Source: Chrysemys picta bellii (taxonomy: Eukaryota; Chordata; Testudines; Emydidae). From it: a DNA stretch of 64,000 bases. The position numbers were made by a program, and so were the translations under genes. Under the pieces are notes generated by a model. The model ran no database searches and was not told the origin of the DNA. It was given only the letters and a program-made list of their open reading frames with translations. Each line of letters starts with the position of its first letter. Position 1 is the stretch's first letter. Positions 12,901-24,900 of the stretch are shown piece after piece. The stretch is from contig NC_088797.1 in assembly GCF_011386835.1 (NCBI RefSeq), positions 63,451,587 to 63,515,586 on the forward strand, written 5' to 3'.

Positions 12901-15900
12901 AGTGAATGAGCTGCTCAGAGCCCTAGCTCAAGTTGAAGCCCCAGAGGCCACAAAACAGGATTCTCAAACTAGACATTTATCTGTCTGTCTCACCATTGGG
13001 GCCTGACCCCTGTAAGCGTGCTCAGAGCAATTGTACAGGATCAGGCCTTGCACAAGATCGATGGTTCTTCTGTGCCTGTCATCTCCTTCTCATCCCCGCA
13101 CCCAAGGATGTCAGGGCAGTGCAGGCAGATTACCTTTCCCATTCCTTTCTGAGATGGAACTTCTCCAGGGCCCACAGCTCTAGCTAACATTCTTTGCTTT
13201 GTAAGTTATAAATAAGGCTAAGATTTTGTCAGTTATTTTTAGTAAAAGTCACAGACAGGTCACGGCCAATAAACAAAAATTCATGGCGCCTGTGTCCTGT
13301 CTGTGACTTTACTAAAAAATAACCTGGGTCAGGGCTAAGTAGGGGGGAGGAATGGAGTCTGGGGGAGGGGAGGACCCACAGCCCCAGTTCCAGTGGCTGC
13401 AGCGGGGGGTGCACAACCCCTGCTTCGGAGTTGGCCGCAGCTGTAGGATGGGGTGCATGGCCATGGCTGCAGACACCCGCCAACCTCTGGCGGCAGCCCT
13501 GGGATGCCACGGAGGACACATGGCCTCCGCTGCAACCGCTGGCAGGGGCATGCGGTCCCAGCTGCAGCTCCCAATGGAAGCCACGGGACTGTGATGGACA
13601 GCCCCGGCTGCAGCATAGTCCCCATTGCAGCCCCCAGCAGAAGCCGAGGGGGTTGAGGCACAGCAAGGGGGTTGTACAGCCCCCTCTCTGGAGCTGGCCG
13701 CAGCTGTGGGACAGGGATGTGCAGCCATGGCTGCAGCCCCTGCCAAGCCCCAAAATTTGGGTTTAGGTCAAGCATAGGGAACAGGAGCTTCCTACACCCG
13801 ACCTGTACTCAAACACTGAACCTCCTCCACACAAACTACCCCAGATATGCTACATGTTACCATCCCTTCACTTCTACACTGATGATTCCTACTGAGACAT
13901 TGCTTTCACTTATCCCTCACTAAGCCCAGGAGATCACAGATGTGTATGGTAACAGACAGCTAACAATCCCATGTCTGGAAGATCCCTGTGCACATCTACT
14001 GACAACCCACAAAACTCAGTGCTGAAATTAGACATTCTTAATCTCTCCTGGTACACATGTACTTCTCCTGTTATAGTGAAAGCTCCTGGTTTCCCCCTAG
14101 ACTGTACATTCTGTGTTCTGGCTTTCTGACATTTCAAACTCTGCCCAGATGGTTTGCTCCCACAGATAATCTGCTTCTGCTCATGTCCCAGCTTTCAGCT
14201 TCTGCTCCCACCAGTCATTTCCTTGGGAGTTTGAGATTATTTCCCTTTATGGTGGGAAAGGACAATTATACAAGAAAAGATAATGGGCCAAAGTATAAAC
14301 CAGTGTAATTTAGGCCTGTCCCCAGCACCTCAGCTTGCATGCCCCACCTGGCAAGAGCCTTCTACACAGCCACAGAAATGAGCCTCCCAGCCCCAGTCAA
14401 CATACTAGGAGTAGAGGGGCTCACATTAGCACTCTAAAAATAACTGTGCAGACAGTGCTTTGAGGCTCTGAAGCCTAGGGAAGGCAGGCAGGTTCAGTAC
14501 CTGAGCCGTAACTTCAAAGCGCTGTCTATGCAGCTATTTTAGAGCACTAGCATGAGCCTCACTAGCCCAAGTGTGTCGACTTGGGCTGGGAGGCATGTGT
14601 CCGTGGGCTGTACAGACATGCCTTTAGTCTCCCTGCCTCGACTCACCCCCGCTTCTGCCCTCCTTACACATCAGTTCTCAGCGTGTCTGTGACTTTCCCA
14701 GAAGGGAGGACCATAGCAAGAAAAGCAACAGCAATCACCCCCTTATGGAATGAAAACTCTCCATAAACCTTCCTGCTGCTCCTTGGTGTGTAAATTACAG
14801 AAATTTAGGCTCCCTTATGCATGGATAAGTGTGTTTGAGAGTTAGATTCTAGGCAGGGCTAGCTTACATATCCTTACACACTGCCTCTGAGTCTGACCCA
14901 TTGACTTCAGTGGAGATATTTTTCTCACAATATAGCTAATATCAGTACTTAAGAATTGGTGATACTGCCAGTTATGCTGTATATTGAATCTTAAATAGAC
15001 TCTCCGTGAATGATAGAGCTGCAGATTTGTTTCTCTGCTGTTGCTGGGAAGGACAGTTCCCTTTAACTCGTAGCTGTCAAATCTGCTTTGTAGTCTTTGC
15101 TAAATGGCTCTTCGATGTGAAAAACCCAGATTGTCTGTTAACAGCATCAATTATCTCTGTCCATCTTTCTCAGAACAACTCTAATGAGACCCTAATCCTT
15201 GCAGTGCAAAATCTAGAGTTTATGCCTGGGCTGATAAGCCATAAAGGCTGTCTTTGGCATCTGATATTAAAAGGTACACAGAGCAAACACCCGCCAAGTG
15301 GCTTTGAAATGTCTCTCCCGCTTTTTCGGTGTCAGCTCAGAGAGAACAAGTAAAATAAGTCCTTTGCGAAGGGAGGGGAAATTCAATATATTCTTAGAGG
15401 AAATTGTGAATAAATTAAAACAGGGAGTGATTGTTGCTCACTGAATTAGTCATTCAGGAGTTAAATCATTGTTAGTGATAGCGGCTTCCTTCCCTGGTGC
15501 ATGTGCTGCTGCCATCTGGGTGCTTTGGAGACCAGAATTAAAGTGGTAATGTTATGACTAAGCCAGCTCACCACCCCACTCATATCGTCCTTAGCAGAAT
15601 GAACCCAGGAAGACCTTCCCCACACAAGAAATTAAGAATCTCCAGAAAGTAACAAAACTGTATTGATTTTGTCCCCTTAGATCAGTTTCTGTGATAATTA
15701 ATTGTTTCTAAGATTGGATCAGCAGCCTTACCCCAGGCTACATTTTGCTAATAGTTTGTGTAGTTTCATGTTTATTTAATTTTAATCTTAGTGATGAATG
15801 TAGGACTTGCTCCATTTTATCACTCTACAGGTACTTAACATGGGGAAAGCGATATCCTCACACCTTCTATAGGTCATCTCAATTATCACTTCAAAAGGTG

Positions 15901-18900
15901 TTTTTTTTTGTTTTTTTTCCTCCTGCTGCTGCTAACTCATCTCAATTGATTGGCCTCTTACAATTGGTATGGCTACTTCCACATTTTCATGTTCTCTGGA
16001 TGTATAAATATTTTCTTTCTGTGTGTTCCATTCTATGCATCCGATGAAGTGGGCTGTAGCCCACGAAAGCTCATGCTCAAATAAATTTGTTAGTCTCTAA
16101 GGTGCCACAAGTACTCCTGTTCTTTTTGCAGATACAGACTAACACAGCTGCTACTCTGAAATCTGTCAAATCTCTCCAGTTGCTGCATAACTCCCCTATT
16201 AGTGACTTTGATCTCTGACAAGAACATGCTCTGATTTTCTGTGACCAGCACCCCAGAACAGGCATTTCTCCTGTGGTGAAAAGTGATGAACAATGCCCTG
16301 GCATTGCCCTTTCCCCATCTTTCTATTGTCCTCTCCTCCCATGGGGGCCCTAGATGGCTTAGTCATGCCTTCTTGCATTTATATGTAGTTGAACCCAAGA
16401 TGGTCCAAGGAGATGAGCTTTGGCTCTGGAATAATGTCAGACAAGTGACACAGGTCTGTCCTTGACTATGGGTCCTGCATTTCCTGACAGATTTTGCTAA
16501 CCTCAGAAGCTCACTGTGACCCTCCACATAGCCCTTCTCTCTCTCTTGAGGCAAGGGTCACAGTCTACTGAGCCATTTTCATCATAAGCCAGCAAGGGAG
16601 GTAAGGAGAAACAACCCTCCCTCACACGGTCTCTGTTGTCTCCCAGTATCAGTGATTAATCAGGGAGGGGAGGAGGGAGCTCAGGCCCATCCTCTACTCC
16701 AGGCTCCAGCCCAGTGACCCTAAAATTAGCAGCTATGGAAGCTGACTTTTTTGGAAATAGGACATGTACAATTCCCTGGGCTACTTCCCCACAGCAGCCC
16801 CCACTCAATATCTTCTTCACAATTACCTCAGGGTCTCCTTCCTTGCACGTGATATGGATTCATACTACTTAATTTCTCCAACAGTACAATCTCACTCCTG
16901 ACACCCACACTGCGCTGACTAACTGGGAGGCTTTTAACTAGTTCCAGCCAGTCCTTGATTGGCTTCAGGTGTCCCAATCAATCTAGCTGTCTCCACTGCC
17001 TTCTAGAAGGATCTTAATTGGCCCCAGGTGTCTTGATTAACTTGGAGCAACTGCCATTTGGTTACCATGGTACCAGGGATTTGTTTAGCCTGAGGCTAAC
17101 ATACCTGTTCCTCACTACTTTACTGTAGCCATCTGGCCTTGTCCCATCACAAAAGGTGCAGGAGTGGGGTTGAGATAAACCTGGCTCAGGTTTGGGTTTG
17201 GATTGGATGGGGCTGCAGTTCAATGAGCTGTTCTCATGAAATCATGGCTCAAATTGGGAAACCTCATAAGATCAGCCATTCTCGTGGGTCTGCCACGAGG
17301 TGGGCCCCATCTGACTGGATCCAGGAAACAGGCTCTGCTATATGAGGATTCTCTGTGGAGTCAGAGCCATAGATGCTGCTGTGAGTCAGACTGGAGCCTC
17401 CCACACCACCACATTCACAGAGGTTTGGATTCCATCCTTTGGTTTCCGTCCCTCTCTCGTGTTGTACATAAATGGTAAAGTGTCCCCCTTGAGGCAGGGG
17501 AGAAGAAGAGAGACCCTCCTTGCTGCACACGCACTGCTCTGTAGCCTGGGGGAAGGTGCACTGAGCTAAATGCTTATGAGTTCTAATCCCAGCTTCTTTA
17601 ACTGCTCTAGTTATTTCTGTGTTCTTCACAACTCATGTGCCTACCTTAGAGGTAGCAGCTATTCTTTACCTATTTTACAGAGATTGTAACTGAGAGGCTG
17701 GGTGAATTTTCCACAGGCAGAGCCGGAAATAGACTCATAGACTTTAAGGTCAGAAAGGACCATCGTGATCACCTAGTCTGACCTCCTGCACATCGCAGGC
17801 CACAAAACCTCACCCACCCACTCCTGTAACAGACCCCTAACCTCTGGATGAGTTACTGAGTTACTCAGATCATGGTTTAGCGACCAGCAGTTACAGAGAT
17901 TTCACCATTTACACTAGACAGCCACAGGGTTGTGAGGCTGCTACTGCCTCCATGCTAATATGCATTTTCCTTTAGTTCAAGTGGCCGCAGCTCAGGCTTT
18001 TCCCACATTCAATCCCTGCAGGTGGCTACGCTTGAGTACTATAGTCTCTCTACCTGCTTTACCACACTCTGATCCCAGAGCCAGGAAGGGCCAGACTGCC
18101 ATGGCCTGTCCATGGCCTTGCCAAGGTCCAGGCTACCATGGCATGTATGTGGCCTGCTGAAATCCTGATTACACATATATGCATGAACTGGTAACCTCCA
18201 GGGACTTGTGAGACGTGTGCTATTCCCTGGCTGTCAGAGGGGCTCCAGCCATGTGAAAAAATGACTCTGTTCTCCCTGTAATGTGACGCTCCCACTGTAC
18301 ACTGCAGCCAGACAGCACCCAGCCGCTCAAGCGCAGTGGGTCAATCTATGTCATTGCATTTGTTTGGAGACCAGGAGAGAGTGGAAGAGACACTCTCACA
18401 CTTTGTAGTCTGGCGGTAGTAGGGGGGAATCTTAGCACTGAGGGGCCACAAGTGCCTCGAGCCCTGGCTGAGGAGCTTCTGAGCCCGCCCCTCTGGTTAC
18501 TTGCGTGAATGCAGTGAGCACCTTCTCTGTAGCCTGTCCATTTCTAATATGTTTGTTTTTGAGATGGGGTGACCAGAACAGCATGCAATATTCAAAGTAT
18601 GGGCGTACCATGGATTTATATAGAGGCATTCTGATATTTTCTATCTTATTATCTATCCTTTTCCTAATGGTTCATAACATTCTGTTTGCTTTTTTGACCG
18701 CTGCTACATAGTGAGTGAATGTTTTCAGAGAACTATCCACGATGCATCTCTTAATATAGTACATGACCTATTGTGCCTTATTTATAATGATTGACCTCGA
18801 AAGGTAGATGTTTTTCCCCTGATTCTTTCTTTTTACAGAAAAGCAGCCTTTAACTCAGTTTTGATAGAGGCTTAGGGATTCAGTATATTTATTTTTTATT

Positions 18901-21900
18901 TAAATGTTTTAGAGATTCTACTAAGTTTAGCCTTAACATATTTTGTATTACATTTAAATTTCATTTTAAACAAGTTTAGTTTTAGAAAGAAAAATGTATT
19001 ACAATTTAAAATAACAAAATCAAAAAATCCTGTTTAAATTTAAAAAATCCTCCAACGTGCAGTGAAAACAGACCTCCTTTCACTTTCAGTCTGCAAAACA
19101 ATCAAGTGCCACACATGATTGCCACAAGCTCCCTGGTCTCGGGGATGTAGCTTGGCAGCACAGGGCTGACAGGCTCTGGAGAGCAGCTCATCTTCCTATT
19201 TTCCCAAGGGAAAAGTAATCCCAAGTCACTCACTTCACCTCCAAAGTATGCCCCCAGAACCTCTTTGGAGACAGCCCCATTGTGCAGTCACCCTCTCATT
19301 AGTGGCAGGGAGTGTGTCTGGGAGCAGCAGGAAGGTAGGATTGTGGGGTCAGGCCCTATGGTTTTATCATTGGCCTCTATACTTGGTAACTCTGTAAAGG
19401 AATTTAAGGGACAAAGAACCATTGGCACTGAGGTTCAAAGTAGGAACTATCCTGTCCTTCCCTACTGGTCACCTGTGCTACAGAGACAGAATCTGGGTAC
19501 TTATTAGGGACCGCCCTGCCCTGCCTCACCTCTTCCCCACATTACAGGGACAGATCCTGGCTGAATTTGGCAAGGCCAGGTTTGCTTCTTTTTCCCTAAA
19601 TGGTATTTGACACGGGGAAAAAGTCATTCAGAGCCCAGGCTGGCCCTGAATTCAGAGCAGGGAATTCTGTTTAGATTTTCCTTTTGAAAAGATCCCAGAT
19701 TGATATACATGGCCTTTCAAGGACCAGGCTGCCATAGCCTGCCCATGATCTTGCCAAGGGCCAGGTTGCCATGGCCTGTACGTGGCCTACTGAAGTCCTG
19801 ATTACACATATATGCATGAACTGTTAACCTCCAGGCAGGGGTGAAAGTAACTTAAAGGACTTACCAGTACGCCGGAGTCCTGAGTGGGGTGTGGCCTCAA
19901 CCGGAAGAGGTGTGGCCTCAACTGGAAGAGGGGGGCTGGGAGCCCCAGGGCCTTTAAATCACCCCAGAGCTACCAGCTGCAGGGGTGGCAGGGAGTCCCA
20001 GGGGTCAGGGGCAAATTAAAGGGCCCGGGGCTCCGGCTGCCACGGAGCTCTGGGCCCATTAAATCACTGCGGGAGCCCTGCCACCGCTGCCCTGGGGTGG
20101 CTGGGCTTGGGCTAGGGCTGGGGTAGCGGCAGCAGGGCTCCGTAGGCGATTTAAAGGGCCCGGGGCTCCAGCCACTGCGGGGAGCCTGGCTCCGGCAGCC
20201 GGGCTCGGGCAGGGATTTAAAGGGCCCAGTGTTCCTGGCACTGCGGGGAGCCCCGGGCCCTTTAAAGCGCCGCCGGAGCTCCGGCAGCCGGGCTCGGTTG
20301 GTGCTTTAAAGGGCCCGGGGCTCCCCGTAGGGGCCAGAGCTCCGGGACCTTTAAATCCCTGCCCGAGCCCGGATGCTGGGGCTCCCTGCAGCGGCTGGAG
20401 CCCTGGGCCCTTTAAATCACAGCCACGGAAGCCAGTCCAGTCTGGCACGGCATATCAGCTCTTGCCGGTACGCCGTACCAGACCGTACCGGCTTACTTTC
20501 ACCTCTGCCCCAGGTACATGTGAGGAGTGTGCTGTTCCCTGGCTGAAAGAGGGGCTCTAGACAGGTGAAAAAATGACTGCGTTCTGCTTGTAATGTGATG
20601 CTCCCACCCAACACTGCAGCCATACAGCACCCAACCGCTCAAACACAGTGGGTCAGTCTATGTCACTGCTTATGCTAAACAATCTCTTTAAACCTTGTAT
20701 TTAGCAGTGACACTTTGAGTTAGTTTTCAGACCTGAAGAAGAGCTCTGTGTAAGCTCGAAAGCTTGTCTCTCTCACCAACAGAAGTTAGTCCAATAAAAG
20801 ATATTACCTCCCCCACCTTGTGTTTCCTCTGCGAATGTGTGTGAAACCCTTTCTCTGATCGGATACTGAACACCGATTCATGTTGCCCCCATCTCTTTGC
20901 AGTGGATTTTTCTGGGCCGATCAGTCTGTCTATTTAATTGAGCCGTTGGGAGGTGATGATAAGGGGGAACACGCGGTGTACCGAGCACATCACCTGAGAA
21001 TGAAGCGTGGGACCTGCGGAGACACCAATGTCACTTTGGAATACGACCATGAACCGAAAGTTGCTGCTGCAATGAAGCCCCATCACTGGGTAGGAAATCA
21101 CCCTGTTCCTCTGTGTTGTAATTTAATTTGTAGGAATGTAGGGCCTGATCCAAAGCCCACTGAGGTCAATGCAAGTCTTTCCATTGACTTTGCTGGGCCT
21201 TTGTTCGGGTTCCTAGCACAGTGCCTGATTGCAAAGGTTCTGCACGCACTTGCTGGGGGCCTGCAAGGAGCTGGCTAGTCGCACAGTACAAGCTTCTCCT
21301 CCTCATTTCCAGGGGATATTGAAAGGACATAGACACAGGCTGAGGAGCTTTCAAAAAGGCTCAGGCATTTCTCACACTTCAGATACTTCACTGCCCGCTA
21401 AGTAGCATGTCTGGCTATGAGCAGTTGCTGTCACTGGGATGTCAGGGACCCAGAATTGGGTTCAGGAGACCCAGGTTCAGTTCCCTGCTGCACCACAGAC
21501 TCCCTCTGTGACTTGGGTAACTCACATAGTCTGTCTTTCCCTCCATTCCCATCCACTGTGACCTGGACAAATGCAGCCTGGCTGCTAAGGCCATCCTCAT
21601 TTCATTGCCACCTCCCCTTTCCCACCACATCAAACACAGACTGCATGTCTTTACCTTTGAGATCCTCCAAGGCTTAGCCCGATCCATTAATGACAGCTGC
21701 TTAAAGCAGCTAGTTCTGGAACCCACAAGGGGAGAAGCAATTCTTGATTTAGTCCTAAATGGAGCACACAATCTGTTCCAAGGGGTGGCTATAGCTGAAC
21801 TCGGTAATAGTAACTATAATGTAATTATATTTAACATCCTTGGGGAGGGGGGGAGGGGGAAGAGTACCAAAGAAACCCACCACAGTTGCATTTAAACTTC

Positions 21901-24900
21901 AGAGAGGGGAACTACACAAAAATGAAGAAACTAGTTAAATAGAAATTAAAAGGAACAGTCACAAGACAGAAATGCCTGCAAGTTGACTTTTCAAAAACAC
22001 CAAAATAAAGGCACAAATGAATGTGTACCCCAAATAAAAAAAAATAGTAAGAGGACCAAAAAAATGCCAGCATGGTTAAGCAACAGAGTAAAAGAGATGG
22101 TTGGAGGCAAATAGCATCCTTTAAAAATTGAAAGTCAAATCCTACTGAGGGAAAAAGAAAGGAGCATAAAATATGGCAAGTCAAGTGTAAAAGTATAATT
22201 AGGCAGGCCAAAAAAGAATTTGAAGAGCAACTAGCAAAAGACTCAAAAACTAATAGCAAAAAAATTAATTCTATTAGAAGCAGGAAGCCTGTCAAACAGT
22301 CAGTGGGGGACCCTGGATGATCAAGGTACTAAAGGAGCACTCAAAAAAGACAAGGTCATTGCAGAGAAGCTAAATGAATTCTTTGCATAAGTCTTCACAG
22401 TGGAGGATGTGAGGGACATTCCCTCACCTGAGCCAGTCTTCTTAGGTGACAAATCTTAGAAACTGTCCCAGACTGAGATATGAATAGAGGAGGTATTGGA
22501 ATAAATTGATAAATTAAACAGTAATAAGTCACCAGGACCAGATGGAATCCACCCACGAGTTCTGAAGGAACTCAAATATGAAATCGTAGAACTACTAACT
22601 GTGGTATGTAACCTATCACTTAAATCAACTTCTGTACCAGATGACAGGATGATAGCTAATGTAATGCCAATTTTTAAAAAAAGACTTCAGAAGTGATCCT
22701 GATAATTACAGGTCAGTAAGCCTAACTTCAGTATCTAGCAAGTTGGTTGAAACTATAGTAAAGAAGAATTATCAAACACATAGATGAACACGATTTGTTG
22801 AGGAAGAGTCAACTTGGCTTTTGTAAAGGGTAATCATGCCTCACTAATCTACTAGAATTCTTTGAGGGGGTCAACAAGCATGTGCACAAGGGGGATCCAG
22901 TGGATATAATGTAGTTGGACTTTCAGAAAGCTCTTAAGTAAATTAAGCAATCATGGGATAAGAGGGAAGCTCCTCTCATGGACCAGTAACTGGTTAAAAG
23001 ACAGATAATAAAGGGTAAGAATAAATGGTCACTTTACAGAATGGAGAGGGGTAAATAGCAGAGTCCCCCAGGGATCTGTAGTGGTACCAGTGCTATTCAA
23101 CATATTCATAAATGATCTTGAAAAAAGGGTAAACAGTTTGCAGGTGATACAAAATACTCAAGATAGTAAAATCCAAAGCAGACTGCAAAGAGTTCCAAAG
23201 GGATCTCACAAAACTGGATGACAGAGCAACAAAATGGCAGATAAAATTCATTGTTGATGAACACAAAATAATCATATTGGAAAACATAATCCTAACTATA
23301 CATCCAAAATGATGGGGTTTAAATTAGCAATTACCAGCTGAAAACATCAACTCAATGTGGAGTGACAGTCAAAAAAGCTAACAATATTAGGAACCATTAG
23401 GAAAGGGGTAGATAATAAAACAGTAACTATCATAATGCTACCGTATTAATCCATGGTACGCCCACACCTTGAATACTGCATACAGTTCTGCTCGCTCCAC
23501 CTCAAAAAAATATATATATTAGAAATGGAAAAGGTGTACAGAGAAGGACAACAAAAATGATTGGGGGTATGGAACAGTGTCCACATGAGGAGAGATTAAA
23601 AAGACTGGGGTTGTTCAACTTGGAAAAGAGGTGACTAAGAGGGGAGATGATAGAGGTCTATAAAATCATGACTGGGTTTGGAGAAAGTAAGTAAGGAAGT
23701 GTTATTTACCCCTTCACATAACACAAAAACCGGGGTCACCCAATGAAATTATTAATAGGCAACAGGTTTAATAGGCAACGAACTTCACACAACAGTCAAC
23801 TTGTGGAACTCATTGCTAGGTGATGTTTTGAAGGCCAAAAGTATAACTGGGTTCAAAAAAGAATTAGGTAAATTCATAGATGATAGGCCCATCAATGGCT
23901 ATTAGCCAAAATGGTCAGGGATGCAACCCCATGCTCTCGGTATCCTAAGCCTCTGACTGCCAGTTGCTGGGACTGGATGACAGGGAATGGATCACTTGAT
24001 GATTGCCCTGTTTTATTTATTCTCTTGGAAGCATCTGGCACTGGCTGCTGTTGGAAGATAGGATACTGGGTTAGATGGACCATTGGTCTTGACCCATTAT
24101 GGCCATTCTTATGTTCACCCTACAGATTTCCTTTCCTGCATTACTGAGCTGTCAGCCCTGCCTCTGCTCTGCCAGAGATGCCAACCTGCCATGTTCATTA
24201 GTCCTGTTTCCCTGCAGATACTGCCATGTTCTCTGCCATGCTTCCCCCATACACAGGAGTTGCCCTTGTCAAAGTCCCCAGAGTTACTACGTTATCCTAC
24301 TTCAGATCCCTGCCGTTGCCTTCTGCTATGACCTGCGCAAAGCACCTGGGAGCAGTGGGTGTGCTAGGGTGGCTTCCCTCCTACCTTGTTCTTCCCCACC
24401 CCTTGGTTTGTTGACTTTTCTCTCCCTGGATTGTGAGCGCTTGGTGCAGGGATTGCCCTTTTATTACCAATGTGTGCAGCATCCATCGCTGGTGCCCTGA
24501 CCCAGACTGAGGGGCTAGGTGCTATCGTGATGCAGATAGTCCATAAGAAGACATTCCACTTCAAAATGCCGTGTGTTTTTTACTGACAGCTCCCACCTGC
24601 ATCACAGAGGAGGCTGGAGGTGGGATCAGTTGGGGTTTTGGGCTCCTGGAGTCAGTTTGGGTTGGTAGGGTAAGGACGTTGGCCAAGTGTTTCTGATGAA
24701 ATGATCAGCAGTGACACGATTAATTATCTTCGCATTGAAATTTACATTTCAACTGTCATCCCTAGGTTTCAGAGTTACACTCCGTTGAGCTGAACACTCT
24801 CTGAGCTACTGTTTCAGGCTCCGTGCAAGTGTCATTCCTCATAATTTAGCTTATTGTTTTAGCATCCCCTGGGAATTGTATAGAAAGAGTTTATAAGGAA

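Noticed and set aside
13229..13775. Several overlapping long open frames on both strands
   Set aside because: The CTGCAG-rich repeat lacks stops in many frames at once, which is a composition effect.
19890..20450. Possible CpG island or promoter
   Set aside because: The GC-rich block lies entirely inside a hAT-like element with defined ends, and no gene start follows.
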